Shown piece after piece: positions 7,468-16,895 of a stretch of 64,000 nucleotides of DNA (position 1 is its first letter; each line of letters opens with the position of its first letter). The position numbers were made by a program, and so were the translations under genes. The DNA is from Trichomonas vaginalis G3. Its lineage: Eukaryota > Parabasalia > Trichomonadida > Trichomonadidae. The stretch is taken from positions 20,667,319-20,731,318 of the forward strand of contig NC_067206.1 of assembly GCF_026262505.1 (NCBI RefSeq), given 5' to 3'. The notes beneath the pieces are model-generated. The model was not told where the DNA came from, searched no databases, and saw only the letters and a program-made list of their open reading frames with translations.

Positions 7468-9078
7468 ATGTACGCCGCTCAGAATATAACGCCAACAGTT
7501 TTGGATGCCATGAATGGAAATGTTTCCGAATGGTATAACGAATGCGACAATGCCATTAGAAGGTCAGAAATAGTTCCTGGAACTTACGAATATACAACTG
7601 CTGTTTCTTACGGAAACGTAGGTGAGTTTGGAGAAGGTTCTTCAACAACAGTAGATATTGCTTGCGACAGGTTTCATATAATTTCTATTGACAACTCATT
7701 CTTATACGTGGAACAAGACATTGAAATAAAACCTTCTGCTGACTTGAGAGGTAAGAAAGGTTGCAATGGTATTTTCTATGTCGGGATACCAATATGCTCC
7801 AGAAGTTTTATGGGATATAAGATATATTCTAACTCTGACTTAGTTCAAACAGTAACATGGGCAAACTATGAATGGTTCGCTTTGAGAAACTCAGTACAAC
7901 CACAAGCTAGAGAACAAACAGACCAGTATGCAACTATTGAGAAAATAAGAAGACTTGACCCTAACGTTCCAGGAGTTTATGTTAACCTTTCTGGTTCAGA
8001 TGGAAATGCTGTCACTAAAGTAAAACTGAAACTTAGAGTTCCTTTGTCATCTTTCCTCATCTTCAGGTTTTTAAGATACTTGCCAAACTGGGCAGGAAAA
8101 ATTTCTATTGAACTTACTCCAAGCAAAAATAACTTAGTCATTGCACCAACACAAGACCCATTCACTCTTACAGACGTAAAGGGAGCAAATCAAACGTCAT
8201 TCGCCGAATTTTGCAAAGACAAAGTTGACTTAGACTTTGGTTTCTCAAACCTCAACACTGAAGTAAAGTATTATTTCAATGCTGCTGGAACTGCTTGGGA
8301 CCCAGTTAGGTTTACATGCGAACAGTTTGAATGCAAGAGAATAGAAAGCAGACTTGCAGTCTATATGTTGGACCCAGATATTTCAAATGCTTTAGCTGCC
8401 AAATATATTGCAGTTCCACTTATGTTCCCTATACACCAAATATCTGTCAAAGACTTTGCAGGTGAAGTTGGAAACCAAAATCCAGGAACCGCAGGTGCAA
8501 GAACAGATATTGCTTTAACAACTGCAATGAAACACGCAGATACTATGTTTGTACTGTTCAGACGAACTATAAATGACTATTCTTGTTTCTACAACCCTGG
8601 TATTAAATATCATATAAACATAGATGGCAAATATTATCCAAGAGAAGAATATTCTACAGTTGAGGATATGAGGTCATACAACTTGACATTAGATGCTATG
8701 AACTTTAACAACAACTTCACAACAACCATTAACCCTGAAATGCAAAGTTCTATTATGCCATATGTGAAAGTATGGACCCATACAGGAAGTCAAAAAACTC
8801 AATATACAAATGGAGACCGTTCAAACTTTTGGCTTGGCATTCCATTTGCTGACTCAGAAGACTTTATGGGTGGTATTTCAACTGTTGGTACAGTTCAAAT
8901 ACAATATACTGGTGACAGAGACGGTCCAGATGAATTGAAAGCAAAGAAGTTTACAAAACCAATAGCACTTTTCACGGAAGATGCTCTTTTGAAGATTCGT
9001 TCGATGAAACCTGCTGGGGCTCCTCAGATTGGCATAACGAAAGCTTCCATCGAGCAGATTTTGGCAGCAGGTCAGTAA
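7468..9078 (+). CDS. Putative double-jelly-roll major capsid protein
   Basis: Intact 536-residue ORF, the longest undamaged gene of element M. Beta-rich throughout, no membrane segment, no signal peptide. The central region VPLSSFLIFRFLRYLPNW followed by strand-like IELTPSKNNLVIAP resembles the inter-domain part of Polinton, PLV and virophage capsid proteins. Length is typical (500-650 aa). With the packaging ATPase and integrase nearby, I infer the capsid of an icosahedral Polinton-like virus. Its survival amid frameshifted neighbours may be chance or recent decay. Assignment is from pattern and context, not from a search. Confidence 0.75.
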   Translation: MYAAQNITPTVLDAMNGNVSEWYNECDNAIRRSEIVPGTYEYTTAVSYGNVGEFGEGSSTTVDIACDRFHIISIDNSFLYVEQDIEIKPSADLRGKKGCNGIFYVGIPICSRSFMGYKIYSNSDLVQTVTWANYEWFALRNSVQPQAREQTDQYATIEKIRRLDPNVPGVYVNLSGSDGNAVTKVKLKLRVPLSSFLIFRFLRYLPNWAGKISIELTPSKNNLVIAPTQDPFTLTDVKGANQTSFAEFCKDKVDLDFGFSNLNTEVKYYFNAAGTAWDPVRFTCEQFECKRIESRLAVYMLDPDISNALAAKYIAVPLMFPIHQISVKDFAGEVGNQNPGTAGARTDIALTTAMKHADTMFVLFRRTINDYSCFYNPGIKYHINIDGKYYPREEYSTVEDMRSYNLTLDAMNFNNNFTTTINPEMQSSIMPYVKVWTHTGSQKTQYTNGDRSNFWLGIPFADSEDFMGGISTVGTVQIQYTGDRDGPDELKAKKFTKPIALFTEDALLKIRSMKPAGAPQIGITKASIEQILAAGQ

Positions 9079-9391
9079 GTTGTTCTTGAACTGACTTCTC
9101 TCCGTCAAATATTGACAGTACGCCAGTTTTGACATAATATTGTATTATAAACTTACCTTTAGAAATATCTGTAAGTTTTGAAGTTATATTTTTGTCTGCT
9201 TCAAGAACTTTCACCATTTCGGTTATACCAACTTTCTTTGCTTTATGAAAATATTTTGGTTCAGCAAAGACTGCTATTCTATAACATTTTCCATTGTTTG
9301 TGTAAAGAACTATTCTGTCAATGTATTTGTATTGTTTGTGTGTGTAAACTTTGTTCTGCTTCAATTCGAAGAGATACTCAAATACGTCCAT
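8972..9391 (-). CDS. Unknown 139-aa protein overlapping the capsid gene end
   Basis: Intact ORF with ATG at 9391, head-to-head with the gene at 9410 (18 bp apart). Its last 35 codons lie antisense to the capsid gene 3' end, giving a polar C terminus (EEPQQVSSNESSKEHLP). The N-terminal two thirds are Lys/Tyr-rich. No family recognised. The shared promoter supports expression. Confidence 0.55.
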   Translation of the reverse strand: MDVFEYLFELKQNKVYTHKQYKYIDRIVLYTNNGKCYRIAVFAEPKYFHKAKKVGITEMVKVLEADKNITSKLTDISKGKFIIQYYVKTGVLSIFDGEKSVQEQLTDLLPKSARWKLSLCQSEEPQQVSSNESSKEHLP

Positions 9392-9409
9392 CTTTTTATT
9401 CTAAGTAAA
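9392..9409. promoter_or_regulatory. Bidirectional core promoter
   Basis: Eighteen bases, CTTTTTATTCTAAGTAAA, between divergent starts at 9391 and 9410. The plus direction matches the virion-class pattern well. Confidence 0.5.
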
Positions 9410-9991
9410 ATGTCATTTCCGAAAAATAGAAGCGTAAGTGTTTCAAAAGGTTTAATGGCGGTGGCAGATGTGAAGTTAAATTCACTAACTCAAACAAACA
9501 GTCAAAGTGTTATTGTCAATGTCAAAGAAAGAGATGTTGAAGTGGGGAAACCATACGAAGACGAAGATGGTATAACAATTGTTCCTGTAAAAGAACAACC
9601 AACATACCCTGAAGTTAGCAGAGACTTAAGTTCTGTTGCAGATATTCGAAACGACTACCAACAACTGAAAGACAAACTTCAAACTCAGGAGAAGATTTGT
9701 CAAGCTTTAGGTATAATGTTAAACTTGGTCGAACACAACCCTGTAAAAGTGAACTCATATGTCATTGCACCTCATGAAGTTTTGAAAGAACTATTGAAAC
9801 TTTTGACAGAGGCAGACGATATAAACATCAAAGAAATAGAACCCGACGTTAGTTGCTGTGGTGTTTCATATAATGTTATTGACAAGATATACGTTATGAA
9901 AGGAGGTGAAACGTTGAACTTAAAATATAGTTTCCCAGACGTTATAAAAATATTTGACGACCACAACATTTCATTAAAATTTATTTGCTAA
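9410..9991 (+). CDS. Conserved virion-type protein, CCG family (paralogue of 2463..3071)
   Basis: The ATG at 9410 is preferred to upstream in-frame codons because it follows the promoter pattern TTTTTATTCTAAGTAAA. The 193-residue product has a polar N terminus, a probable helix with LQTQEKICQALG, then SCCGVSYNVIDKIYV and a beta-rich end, matching the end of the 2463..3071 protein. Virion role is inferred from context only. Confidence 0.7.
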   Translation: MSFPKNRSVSVSKGLMAVADVKLNSLTQTNSQSVIVNVKERDVEVGKPYEDEDGITIVPVKEQPTYPEVSRDLSSVADIRNDYQQLKDKLQTQEKICQALGIMLNLVEHNPVKVNSYVIAPHEVLKELLKLLTEADDINIKEIEPDVSCCGVSYNVIDKIYVMKGGETLNLKYSFPDVIKIFDDHNISLKFIC

Positions 9992-9995
9992 GTAA

Positions 9996-10782
9996 ATGGC
10001 AGAAGACATAGTGGTTTATACTATTACGACTAAAAACCCTGAGTCATATAATTCTATAACAACAAACTTACAAAGTCCTCAAGGACGATATTGTAAACTA
10101 ACTTTAAACACAATGACGACTAAAGCTTGTTTTGCTCTTTTGACACCAGAAGATTTTATTGTTGTGAATGGTAAAAAAATACTCCTTTGAAGATACTTAC
10201 TCAGATATACCACCAACAGGTTTTGTTGACTTATTTAATACTTTAAGGACGAGTGTAACATGTGCTGCAACTAGAGCAGGTTTCATTATGTTTGGATGTC
10301 CGACTGAGTTTACTATAAACAATATGAGCTATAATACAAAACTTATATCTGGTTTTTACTAACAACAGTTTCCTATAACAGGAAAAGGTGTCATACAAGG
10401 AATGTCTATTCCATTGACTTTAAGTACACCTATTTATATATTGTTTCAAACTTAGGTTCAAAGTGCTATTCGAATGTCGACAGAAACTACTATGACCAAA
10501 GATACTTATGCGTTAAACAACACTTTCTCTGCTGGTTTGCCTATTGTTCATTCGAATGCAGAGTTTTCAGCTTTAGTAAACTCAAACACTTTAGCCAAAC
10601 ATAAACTTAACCTTAGTTGACGCAAACTTTGTTCCTGTAAACTTTTATGTCCTATGTATTTGTCAATGACGGCAGAAAGTTTCGAATTGGAAGATGCAAC
10701 TGGTGAAAGTATTGTATTACAAGAACAACTTCAACAACAAATAGCTCAAGAACAACAAATGCAACAAATAGCTCAAGAATAA
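9996..10782 (+). pseudogene. Minor-capsid-like protein, multiply broken
   Basis: The frame from ATG 9996 stops at 10190; coding continues from about 10168 in the +1 frame across an A7 run, then passes in-frame TAA near 10360 and TAG near 10453, changes frame at AGT-TGA near 10617, and again near 10665, ending with a Gln-rich tail (QEQQMQQIAQE). Beta-rich with patterns such as GFIMFGCPTEFTINN. Probably a penton or minor capsid protein. Five or more lesions mark it as dead. Confidence 0.5.
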
Positions 10783-10813
10783 AAAAAAATATATTTTTTT
10801 TATTTTTATAAAA
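10783..10813 (+). promoter_or_regulatory. Early-class promoter (A-tract plus T-tract)
   Basis: An A-tract followed by TATATTTTTTTTATTTTTATAAAA and then ATG 10814. The same A/T-tract layout precedes the genes at 12075 (+), 15102 (-), 15802 (-), 17887 (-) and 20286 (-), which are mostly replication or regulatory types. Confidence 0.4.
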
Positions 10814-12030
10814 ATGTACAGAATAGATGTTTCAGATTTTTATGACTTCCAAGCATTCAGAAATATGTGTCCATTTCGAGGACTATAACAAAGCAGTCGA
10901 GAATTTGAAACGTTTAGTCATTTATGTTGACTCTGCCCAGAATGTTATGTCATGAAAGAATGGGATGTTGCTTTAACAAACCTAAAGCGACAATAGTTTC
11001 AGAACAAGAATGTAAACAGAAACTTAAGAAAATAAAAGTTGTACAAGTTGCATGAAGATGTTAGATGCTTGGGATATCTTATTGTCAAAACTTGAAGATT
11101 TTTCAGTTCGTGTATAAAGTTCTATACACCTTCTCCAAACTTCTATCTATCTTCACTGGATATAAATACGAACAAGTAGAATGGAAAGAAAATGTTATAG
11201 AAGCTTGGTTAGACCATGTCAAAGAAATTATATGCAATGGAAACGAAAGAGTCTATGAGTATATCTTATGTTGGTTTGCAAACATCTTACAACATCCAAG
11301 TGCTAAAAATGAAACTGCTCTCATTATAATTGGAAAACAAGGAACAGGTAAGAACACTTTCTTTACAGATATCTTATGCAAACTGTTAGAGGGCTATTCG
11401 AACCCTAATATGACAAACTTAGAAAACATCTGTGGCAAGTTTAACTCCTCAATAGAGAATATGAAATTATAGTTTGCAATGACTTCAAAGTATAGATACA
11501 ACAAAGTTTTTAAACTCAGATGCTTTGAAGAGTCTTATAACAGACAAAGTTGGAGTTGTTGAAAGAAAATATAAAGACCAAAGAGTTTTGTGAAATGTTG
11601 CAAATTTCATTATGGTTTCAAACAATGCTGTTCCGATGAAGTTAGAAGTTCTGACAGAAGATATGTAGTTGTCAGAACGTCAGATTCTCATATGCAAGAT
11701 ACAGAATATTTTGACGACTTAGCAGAAACTTTGACATCTGACTTTTACAACCACTTGTTCTTCATATTTATGACATTAGATATTTCAAAGTTCAATCCAA
11801 GACAAATTCCACATACCGAAGAGAGACAAACATTGTTAGAAGCAACAAGAGTGTATATGAACTGTTCATAGATGAAACTGACTTTGAGTGTTTAGATGAA
11901 AGGTCATTGTACGATTCGTATAACAATATTGTCAAGAATATGGTTATATGACAGCGTCTAAACGAACATTCTTGGCAAATGTCAAAAGTCTTTTAGACGT
12001 ACAGAATGGTGTATATACAAAAAATTTTTT
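10814..12030 (+). pseudogene. D5-like SF3 helicase, broken
   Basis: Starts MYRIDVSDFYDFQAFRN and then shows many stops. A clear helicase core appears at 11065..11472 with YEYILCWFANILQ, Walker A GKQGTGKN (about 11330-11355) and NSSIENMKL, followed after a frame change by motif-C-like VSNNAVP and DRRYVVV. It is collinear with the much better preserved helicase at 53444..55051. D5-like helicases unwind viral DNA at replication origins. The primase part present in Y is not seen here. Confidence 0.7.
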
Positions 12031-12074
12031 CTGAGTAAATTTTAAAAAAAAATATTTTTTTATCCGATAGAAAA
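12031..12074 (+). promoter_or_regulatory. Early-class promoter before 12075
   Basis: A run of nine A residues, then TATTTTTTTATCCGATAG shortly before ATG 12075. Same class as 10783..10813. Confidence 0.35.
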
Positions 12075-12490
12075 GATGGCAAAATTCATCTCAGTAAACA
12101 AGTACATGTCAGGACTTAAAGAAGAACTAGACCCATTCACATATTTGAATGTTACTTCTACCATTTTGAAAAGTCTTCATTCAGCAAAGTTTGGAACATC
12201 GAACCAGTTAAGTTTGCTATTGTGACTAAAAATGGTGCGAAATTTGAAGACTTAGACATAGAAGGTTTGTTAGCAGTCAAAGAAAGTTTTGACAGAAGGT
12301 TCTCAAACTCGAAGAAGGCAAAGCATAACAAACTTGTTATACCTTATGAACCAAAGAAAGCAGACGACTATGAATATTATGAGTCTAAGATAGTGAAGTT
12401 CAAGGTAAATTGGGTAAAAAGATTTTAGAGTCTAAGCCAGTGTTACTCCTAAAGAGGAAGAGAACATTGACATTGACCCAGAAATGTTCT
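12075..12490 (+). pseudogene. Unknown element protein, frameshifted
   Basis: ATG 12075 opens MAKFISVNKYMSGLKEELD and hits a stop near 12222; the next frame (12222..12428) continues with KNGAKFEDLDIEGLL and KKADDYEYYES, and a third frame gives an acidic end (EEENIDIDPEM). About 135 residues if continuous. A single-strand DNA-binding type role would fit the neighbouring helicase, but no motif supports that. Confidence 0.4.
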
Positions 12491-12499
12491 AAAAATAAA

Positions 12500-12961
12500 A
12501 TTTTATTTTTACATGTCAATTCTTCTTCTCTGGCTCTGGTTCAGGTTCTTTCTTCTCTTCTTCTACTTTCTTTTCTTTCTTTTCTCTCTTCTTTCTTTTC
12601 TGGTGGAGTTATGTCAAACTTCTTCAGAACCATATTTTTGTAAAAGTTCTTTGTCCTTTAATAGCTCTTCTATTCTGTTTTCTATTTCATCTTCAAGAAC
12701 AGCGCATGTGTCTTCTTTGCATTCTAAGAACTTTTGTTGGACTTCATCTTTCCAATCGGCGTCATTTCTGTCAACAAGTCTGTCATTGACAAATTTTAAG
12801 ACTTCTCTGCTTAATGTTTTATGGTTCTTGTCATATTCCCAGAAACAGAACTTTAGAACAAATTCACCTTTCTTGTTTACACTATGTAAGATTTTATGGT
12901 CGACAGATGTTTTGCTGTCGAAAAGTTTGTCTCAAATATAGATGGCGAAATCGCTAGACAT
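12500..12961 (-). pseudogene. Charged coiled-coil-type protein, in-frame stop and frameshift
   Basis: The ATG at 12961 is followed by nine codons and a TGA, then a long open stretch with DKLFDSKTSVDHKIL and a helical charged segment (EDEIENRIEELLKDKELL), then a frame change into a Lys/Glu/Pro-rich tail. Divergent from the ATPase at 12997. Function unknown. Confidence 0.4.
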
Positions 12962-12996
12962 TTTCTAAAAGATAAAAATTTTAATTTTTCTAAAAT

Positions 12997-13870
12997 ATGT
13001 TAGAAAAAAAGTTTGCTGACATTGACAAAAAATTTGAGAATGTTTTAATAAGACAAGGTGAAATTAGAAAATGCTCAGATAAAACCCATACATGACAAGT
13101 TCTTATTTGCTCAGAATGGTTATAACAGGTCTAATTGCACCACCTGGGTCGGGTAAGACTTTCACTTATCTTAAAATGGCTGCACAACAACAAGAACTAG
13201 ATGAGAAGAACCCATTCTATGAGTTAGTTTTATTTGTAGTACTTCGGGTCAATTTGACCAAAACCGTCAATTCGTTCAAAGATATTATAAAGAAGTCTAA
13301 GTTAGTATGTATAAAAGACTCTGAGTTTTAGATTGGATAAAGAAGTACCAAAGAAGAGTTTTGAAGTACAATGCTATAAATGAGTATATAAATTCGAAGT
13401 TTAAAGACCCAAATGAGGAAATGCAGAGAATATTAGAGAAGAAACACTTCAGAAACAAACAGAAAGAGATAGAATACATTTCGAAGAAATTTGCAATCTT
13501 ACGATTGGAAGACATACCCTTAGGTGTCTTCTTATCTTAGATGACTTTGCTTCTCATCCTTTGTTAAAGAACAGACGAACAAGATATGTTCGAATTCTTA
13601 AGAAGCTCAGACACTTTAACATTTCAGTTGTCATTTGTGTACAGACAGCCAAGAGTTTAAGTAAGGATGTAAAGAGAATACTTACTGATATTATACTTTT
13701 CCCCGGATTGTCCGAAGACGATTTCATGGAACTTTATGAAAGAGTCCATGGCAGGTAAGTTTGACAGACATGAACTATGGGAGAAGTACAAAGTCATACA
13801 AGACCCTCATACTTCTTTCAGAATTCACATCTACGCAAACAAAGTTCAAATTGTAAAAAGTCAAGCTTGA
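12997..13870 (+). pseudogene. A32-like packaging ATPase, broken (copy in element M)
   Basis: From ATG 12997; frame changes near 13075 and 13135 lead to Walker A APPGSGKTFTYLK (about 13137-13175). Walker B LLILDDFASHP lies near 13528-13565, followed by VVICVQTAKSLSKD and DIILFPGLSEDD, ending at TGA 13868-13870. Motif order and ending match the X copy at 3493..4373. In relatives it drives DNA packaging. At least four frame changes; not functional as it stands. Confidence 0.75.
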
Positions 13871-13879
13871 AAAATGTAA

Positions 13880-14195
13880 GTGTTTAGTCTTAGTCTGTTG
13901 TGGTGCTGGGGCTGTCGGTTCTTCTGGCTTTGGAATGGACTCGGTTGGTGGTACGTCGGACATTCGTTTGTGTCCTGTCGGAAGGAAGGACTCGGAATGT
14001 CGGAAGGAAATTTTTTTCTGTCGTTCGACCAAAAAGTTCTCAATTTTCGAAAATTTGAATGGTTTACGGACGAACAACAGGAAATTTTTTTCCTGTCTGA
14101 AGGAAATTTTTTCCCTGTTGGAAGGAAGGACTTGGAATGTCGGATGGAAGGACTCGGAATGCCAGAAGGATTTGACAAGACAATTTACCTTATAG
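13880..14195. repeat. Low-complexity purine-rich short repeats
   Basis: Irregular tandem copies of GGAAGGACTCGGAATGTCGG-like units and GGAAATTTTTTTCCTGT segments. They leave open frames on both strands (Ser/Pro/Lys-rich on minus). The minus frame includes a Pro-rich stretch (ESIPKPEEPTAPAP) that might be the tail of a real protein, but no start or promoter supports it. Confidence 0.5.
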
Positions 14196-14241
14196 AGCTA
14201 CCTGAGCCATCTGAAGTCAAGCGTAAAAATAAATGGTTCAT

Positions 14242-15102
14242 CTACTCTACTTGTTTGAAGTTGTCAAAATACTCTGTTATTTTTTCTTTCAGTAGCGGCA
14301 AGTCTTCTTTGAAAGTAAGTATTGTACAACCTTTAATATCATAGTGTGTTTGAGGTAAAGTATCTTGAACTATTTGTTTCACATCTTCATTTGGTGTCAT
14401 TGAAATCGGTAAGTTTTCGCGATAGAACCAATTTCTGTCAGATTTGTAAATCTTAGCAAGGTCGTAAAAGCTTTTGTTGTTTCTTCTGACTAAATGCAAC
14501 ATAACCATGTCACTGTCTTCTTCATTTTCCATCTCTTCAGTATAAATCATATACTTATAGTTCTTTTCCTTTCCTTTTGGTACCGAACGTGGTATTCTTT
14601 TCTGAAGGCTTTTGTCTTTTGCTTCAATGACTTCATCTTTTGCTTCAAGCTTGTTTTCCATCTCTTCACGTTCTTGTCTGTGAAGTTCGTCAAGAAGTTT
14701 ACAAACATACCATGAATAGCGAGCTGAAGCCCATTGTGCCACATTATTTACGAGAAGTCTATGTACATACCAGCCTCTCAAACCGTTTGGCAATTTTTCA
14801 CGATTTTCATAGAGTTTTGGCGACTGGGGTTTTTCTCCCACTCGCTGTTCTTCACTGTTTTCAGAAAAAAGTATGTCTCGCTGTGCTTCGCTTAAGAGTT
14901 CAATGGTGCTTTGGTTCCTAAACCAGTCTTTAGGAAGCTTAGTATCTGGTGCAAAACATGCTGTCAAAATACTTTGCATTTGGTACATGTCATCTTTGAC
15001 CGAACGAATGAGACGTAACTGTTTGTTATATTGTATGTACTCGTATTCTTCATTTATGTCTTCATGAACGATAGCAGTTGTTGTGTTCTCTGTTGTTGTC
15101 AT
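14242..15102 (-). CDS. KilA-N-type DNA-binding protein with coiled coil
   Basis: The ATG at 15102 is taken because only TTG codons lie further upstream in frame. The segment LRGWYVHRLLVNNVAQWAS..YSWYVCKLL (residues about 105-140) matches the C-terminal half of the KilA-N fold (typically G.YVH..L...IA.W.SP). It is followed by a charged coiled coil, then a C-terminal domain like those that accompany KilA-N in NCLDVs. Such proteins bind DNA and are thought to be regulatory. About 286 residues, intact. An early-class promoter with TTGTATGTAAG lies just upstream, also seen at 15802. Confidence 0.65.
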   Translation of the reverse strand: MTTTENTTTAIVHEDINEEYEYIQYNKQLRLIRSVKDDMYQMQSILTACFAPDTKLPKDWFRNQSTIELLSEAQRDILFSENSEEQRVGEKPQSPKLYENREKLPNGLRGWYVHRLLVNNVAQWASARYSWYVCKLLDELHRQEREEMENKLEAKDEVIEAKDKSLQKRIPRSVPKGKEKNYKYMIYTEEMENEEDSDMVMLHLVRRNNKSFYDLAKIYKSDRNWFYRENLPISMTPNEDVKQIVQDTLPQTHYDIKGCTILTFKEDLPLLKEKITEYFDNFKQVE

Positions 15103-15145
15103 ATCTGTCCTTACATACAAAATAAAAAAAATATTTTATAAAAAA
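15103..15145 (-). promoter_or_regulatory. Early-class promoter with TTGTATGTAAG leader motif
   Basis: On the minus strand: A-tract, TATTTTTTTTATTTTGTATG, then TAAGGACAGAT and ATG. The leader of the next gene (15803..15840) has nearly the same TATCTTGTATGTAAGAAACA. GTATGT resembles the T. vaginalis 5' splice site, but no branch/acceptor sequence follows at a usable distance. Confidence 0.4.
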
Positions 15146-15190
15146 TTAGCGTTATTTCCTGACTTTCACAAAAGACAAAAAATAAACGCT

Positions 15191-15802
15191 TTACATGTAT
15201 TTTTCAGCAACTTCGTCAAATAATTTTATAGCTTTATCTATCTCATCTACTTCAAACGTTTCTTTACCTTTTATGGGAGCACCATACATTTTCTCAAACT
15301 TTTCAAGTAGTTCTGTTTCAGCAGCTCTCATATCGTTAACAAACACAACCTTAACTTTATTGACTATACTGTCATATCTTTGAGTTATATTATATGTTCT
15401 TCCTATCTTATATCTTTTTGTATTGAAGTCCTTCGGTTTCTGAACGATGTAAAGTAAGCCCTCACTGCAACGTTCCGTATCGAATGAACCATATGTTATG
15501 AAGTTATATCCAACAACTGGGTCAATCCATAACAAAACTATTGGTATAAGACTTTTGTCTATAAGATATGCTGTAGTTCCATAGAATCTTACCGATATCA
15601 TAAGCTCAGGATTTCTTGTCAAAATTTTCTGAGTAGAAGCAATTCCAACCCAATGGGATGTTTTCTTTCCAGATGGAGATATAATGTCTGACAAAGAATA
15701 TTTCTTGTATTTCTTTGAGTATCTTACGTTTAAATCACCTATTCTAACCACTTTGGTGTCATTGTCTATCTTTCTAACTATTTCAAACTCAATGTTTGTC
15801 AT
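15191..15802 (-). CDS. KilA-N plus T5orf172 (GIY-YIG superfamily) protein
   Basis: Intact, 203 residues. N-terminal residues 20-100 resemble KilA-N (VRIGDLNVRYSKKYKKYSL ... FYGTTAYLIDKSLIPIVLLW). C-terminal half is a T5orf172-type GIY-YIG domain: GLLYIVQKP...YKIGRTYNITQRYDS, then AAETELLEKFEK and GKETFEVDE. This domain pair is common in NCLDVs, phages and Polinton-like viruses. A nuclease or DNA-binding role is likely. Both this and the 14242 gene remain open while structural genes nearby are broken. Confidence 0.75.
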   Translation of the reverse strand: MTNIEFEIVRKIDNDTKVVRIGDLNVRYSKKYKKYSLSDIISPSGKKTSHWVGIASTQKILTRNPELMISVRFYGTTAYLIDKSLIPIVLLWIDPVVGYNFITYGSFDTERCSEGLLYIVQKPKDFNTKRYKIGRTYNITQRYDSIVNKVKVVFVNDMRAAETELLEKFEKMYGAPIKGKETFEVDEIDKAIKLFDEVAEKYM

Positions 15803-15840
15803 TTTCTGTTTCTTACATACAAGATAAAAAAAATTTTTTT
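15803..15840 (-). promoter_or_regulatory. Early-class promoter of the KilA-N/GIY-YIG gene
   Basis: Minus strand: AAAAAAAATTTTTTTTATC followed by TTGTATGTAAGAAACAGAAA and ATG. Closely similar to 15103..15145. Confidence 0.4.
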
Positions 15841-15885
15841 TAAAAACTAACTTTATTTTTTCTATTTTGTATCTTAAGGAAATTC

Positions 15886-16430
15886 ATGAAATTTAGTCAT
15901 TTTTTCACGATTTCAGGGATTTTTTTGACGAAGTGTTAAAGTTCTCTTCGTAAAAAAATAACAGTTATATAATGAAATTTGGTCATTTTTTCACGATTTT
16001 CATAGAGTTTTATGCAAGACCAAAAAAAGTCTAAATCGCAATTTTTTACGATTTTCATGTATAAAAGATATGATTTCAGGGATTTTTTTGACGAAGTGTT
16101 AAAGTTCTCTTCGTAAAAAAAATACAGTTATATAATGAAATTTAGTCATTTTTTCACGATTTCAGGGATTTTTTTGACGAAGTGTTAAAGTTCTCTTCGT
16201 AAAAAAAATACAGTTATATAATGAAATTTAGTCATTTTTTCACGATTTCAGGGATTTTTTTGACGAAGTGTTAAAGTTCTCTTCGTAAAAAAAATACAGT
16301 TATATAATGAAATTTAGTCATTTTTTCACGATTTCAGGGATTTTTTTGACGAAGTGTTAAAGTTCTCTTCGTAAAAAAATAACAGTTATATAATGAAATT
16401 TGGTCATTTTTTCACGATTTTAGGGTAGAT
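15886..16430. repeat. 86-bp tandem repeat array
   Basis: Units begin ATGAAATTTAGTCATTTTTT and contain TGACGAAGTGTTAAAGTTCT. Unit starts at 15886, 15972, 16135, 16221, 16307 and 16393 (partial) are 86 bp apart, except that the second is lengthened by about 77 bp of related sequence. No coding potential. Confidence 0.9.
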
Positions 16431-16440
16431 GGTTTTTAGG

Positions 16441-16520
16441 TGGAACCAGGTCCCTCGGTCCCTCGGTCAACTAACATCTTTTTGAAAATGGTGACAACAT
16501 GACATTTTGACAACAACACA
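16441..16520. repeat. Inverted-repeat block, TCCCTCGG type
   Basis: Contains GGTCCCTCGGTCCCTCGGTC and then GGTGACAACATGACATTTTG. The reverse complement occurs at 18455..18535 and again at 26660..26745, each with ACCGAGGG iterated two to three times. The 16441/18455 pair encloses the cassette with the gene at 16973..17887. Confidence 0.8.
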
Positions 16521-16529
16521 GGAAATAAA

Positions 16530-16800
16530 CTTCTTCGTATATGTTTTGTCATGATTTCATCGAAATGAGTGTAAATGTTTTGTCAAACATGAGCGTAAAT
16601 GAACCAAAAATATATTTTAGGTGAAGAGGTGCGATCTCACCTGTTTTCTCACCTGTTTTCTCACCTCTTGAATTTTCATGATTTCATCGTACATGTTTTG
16701 TCAAAACTTCTTCGTACATGTTTTGTCAAGACTTCTTCGTAAATGTTTTGTCAAGACTTCTTCATCGTAATGAGCGTAAATCAGACAAAAATATATTTTA
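16530..16800. repeat. Iteron-like repeats, GTCATGAC/GTCAAGAC type (element M)
   Basis: About ten degenerate units of roughly 25 bp: TTTTGTCAAGACTTCTTCGT then AAATG. Same family as the long array at 56936..61560. Confidence 0.8.
16619..16668. repeat. AGATCT box, GGTGA type (centre altered to GCGATC)
   Basis: AGGTGAAGAGGTGCGATCTCACCT followed by two TTTTCTCACCT copies. One base differs from the symmetric centre. Preceded by AAAAATATATTTT. Confidence 0.75.
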
Positions 16801-16860
16801 TGTTAGGAGGTGAGATCTCACCTGTTTTCTCACCTCTTTTCTCACCTCTTTTCTAACATG
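16801..16860. repeat. AGATCT box, mixed type
   Basis: Outer elements are of the GTTAG/CTAACATG type while the core GGTGAGATCTCACC and two CTCACCT copies are of the GGTGA type. A mosaic of both box versions. Confidence 0.75.
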
Positions 16861-16895
16861 GTCTAAAACACACAAAACTCATGAAATTTCATACG

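Noticed and set aside
13935-14195. Plus-strand ORFs rich in Arg/Lys/Asp in the purine-rich repeat
   Set aside because: Three overlapping frames are open because of the short repeat; no start context and no conserved pattern.
15111-15120. Intron 5' splice site GTATGTAAG in the KilA-N leaders
   Set aside because: No host-type branch/acceptor ACTAAC...AG at a workable distance; kept only as a leader motif.
15886-16430. Possible CRISPR array in the 86-bp repeats
   Set aside because: The repeats are contiguous copies without unique spacers, in a eukaryote.
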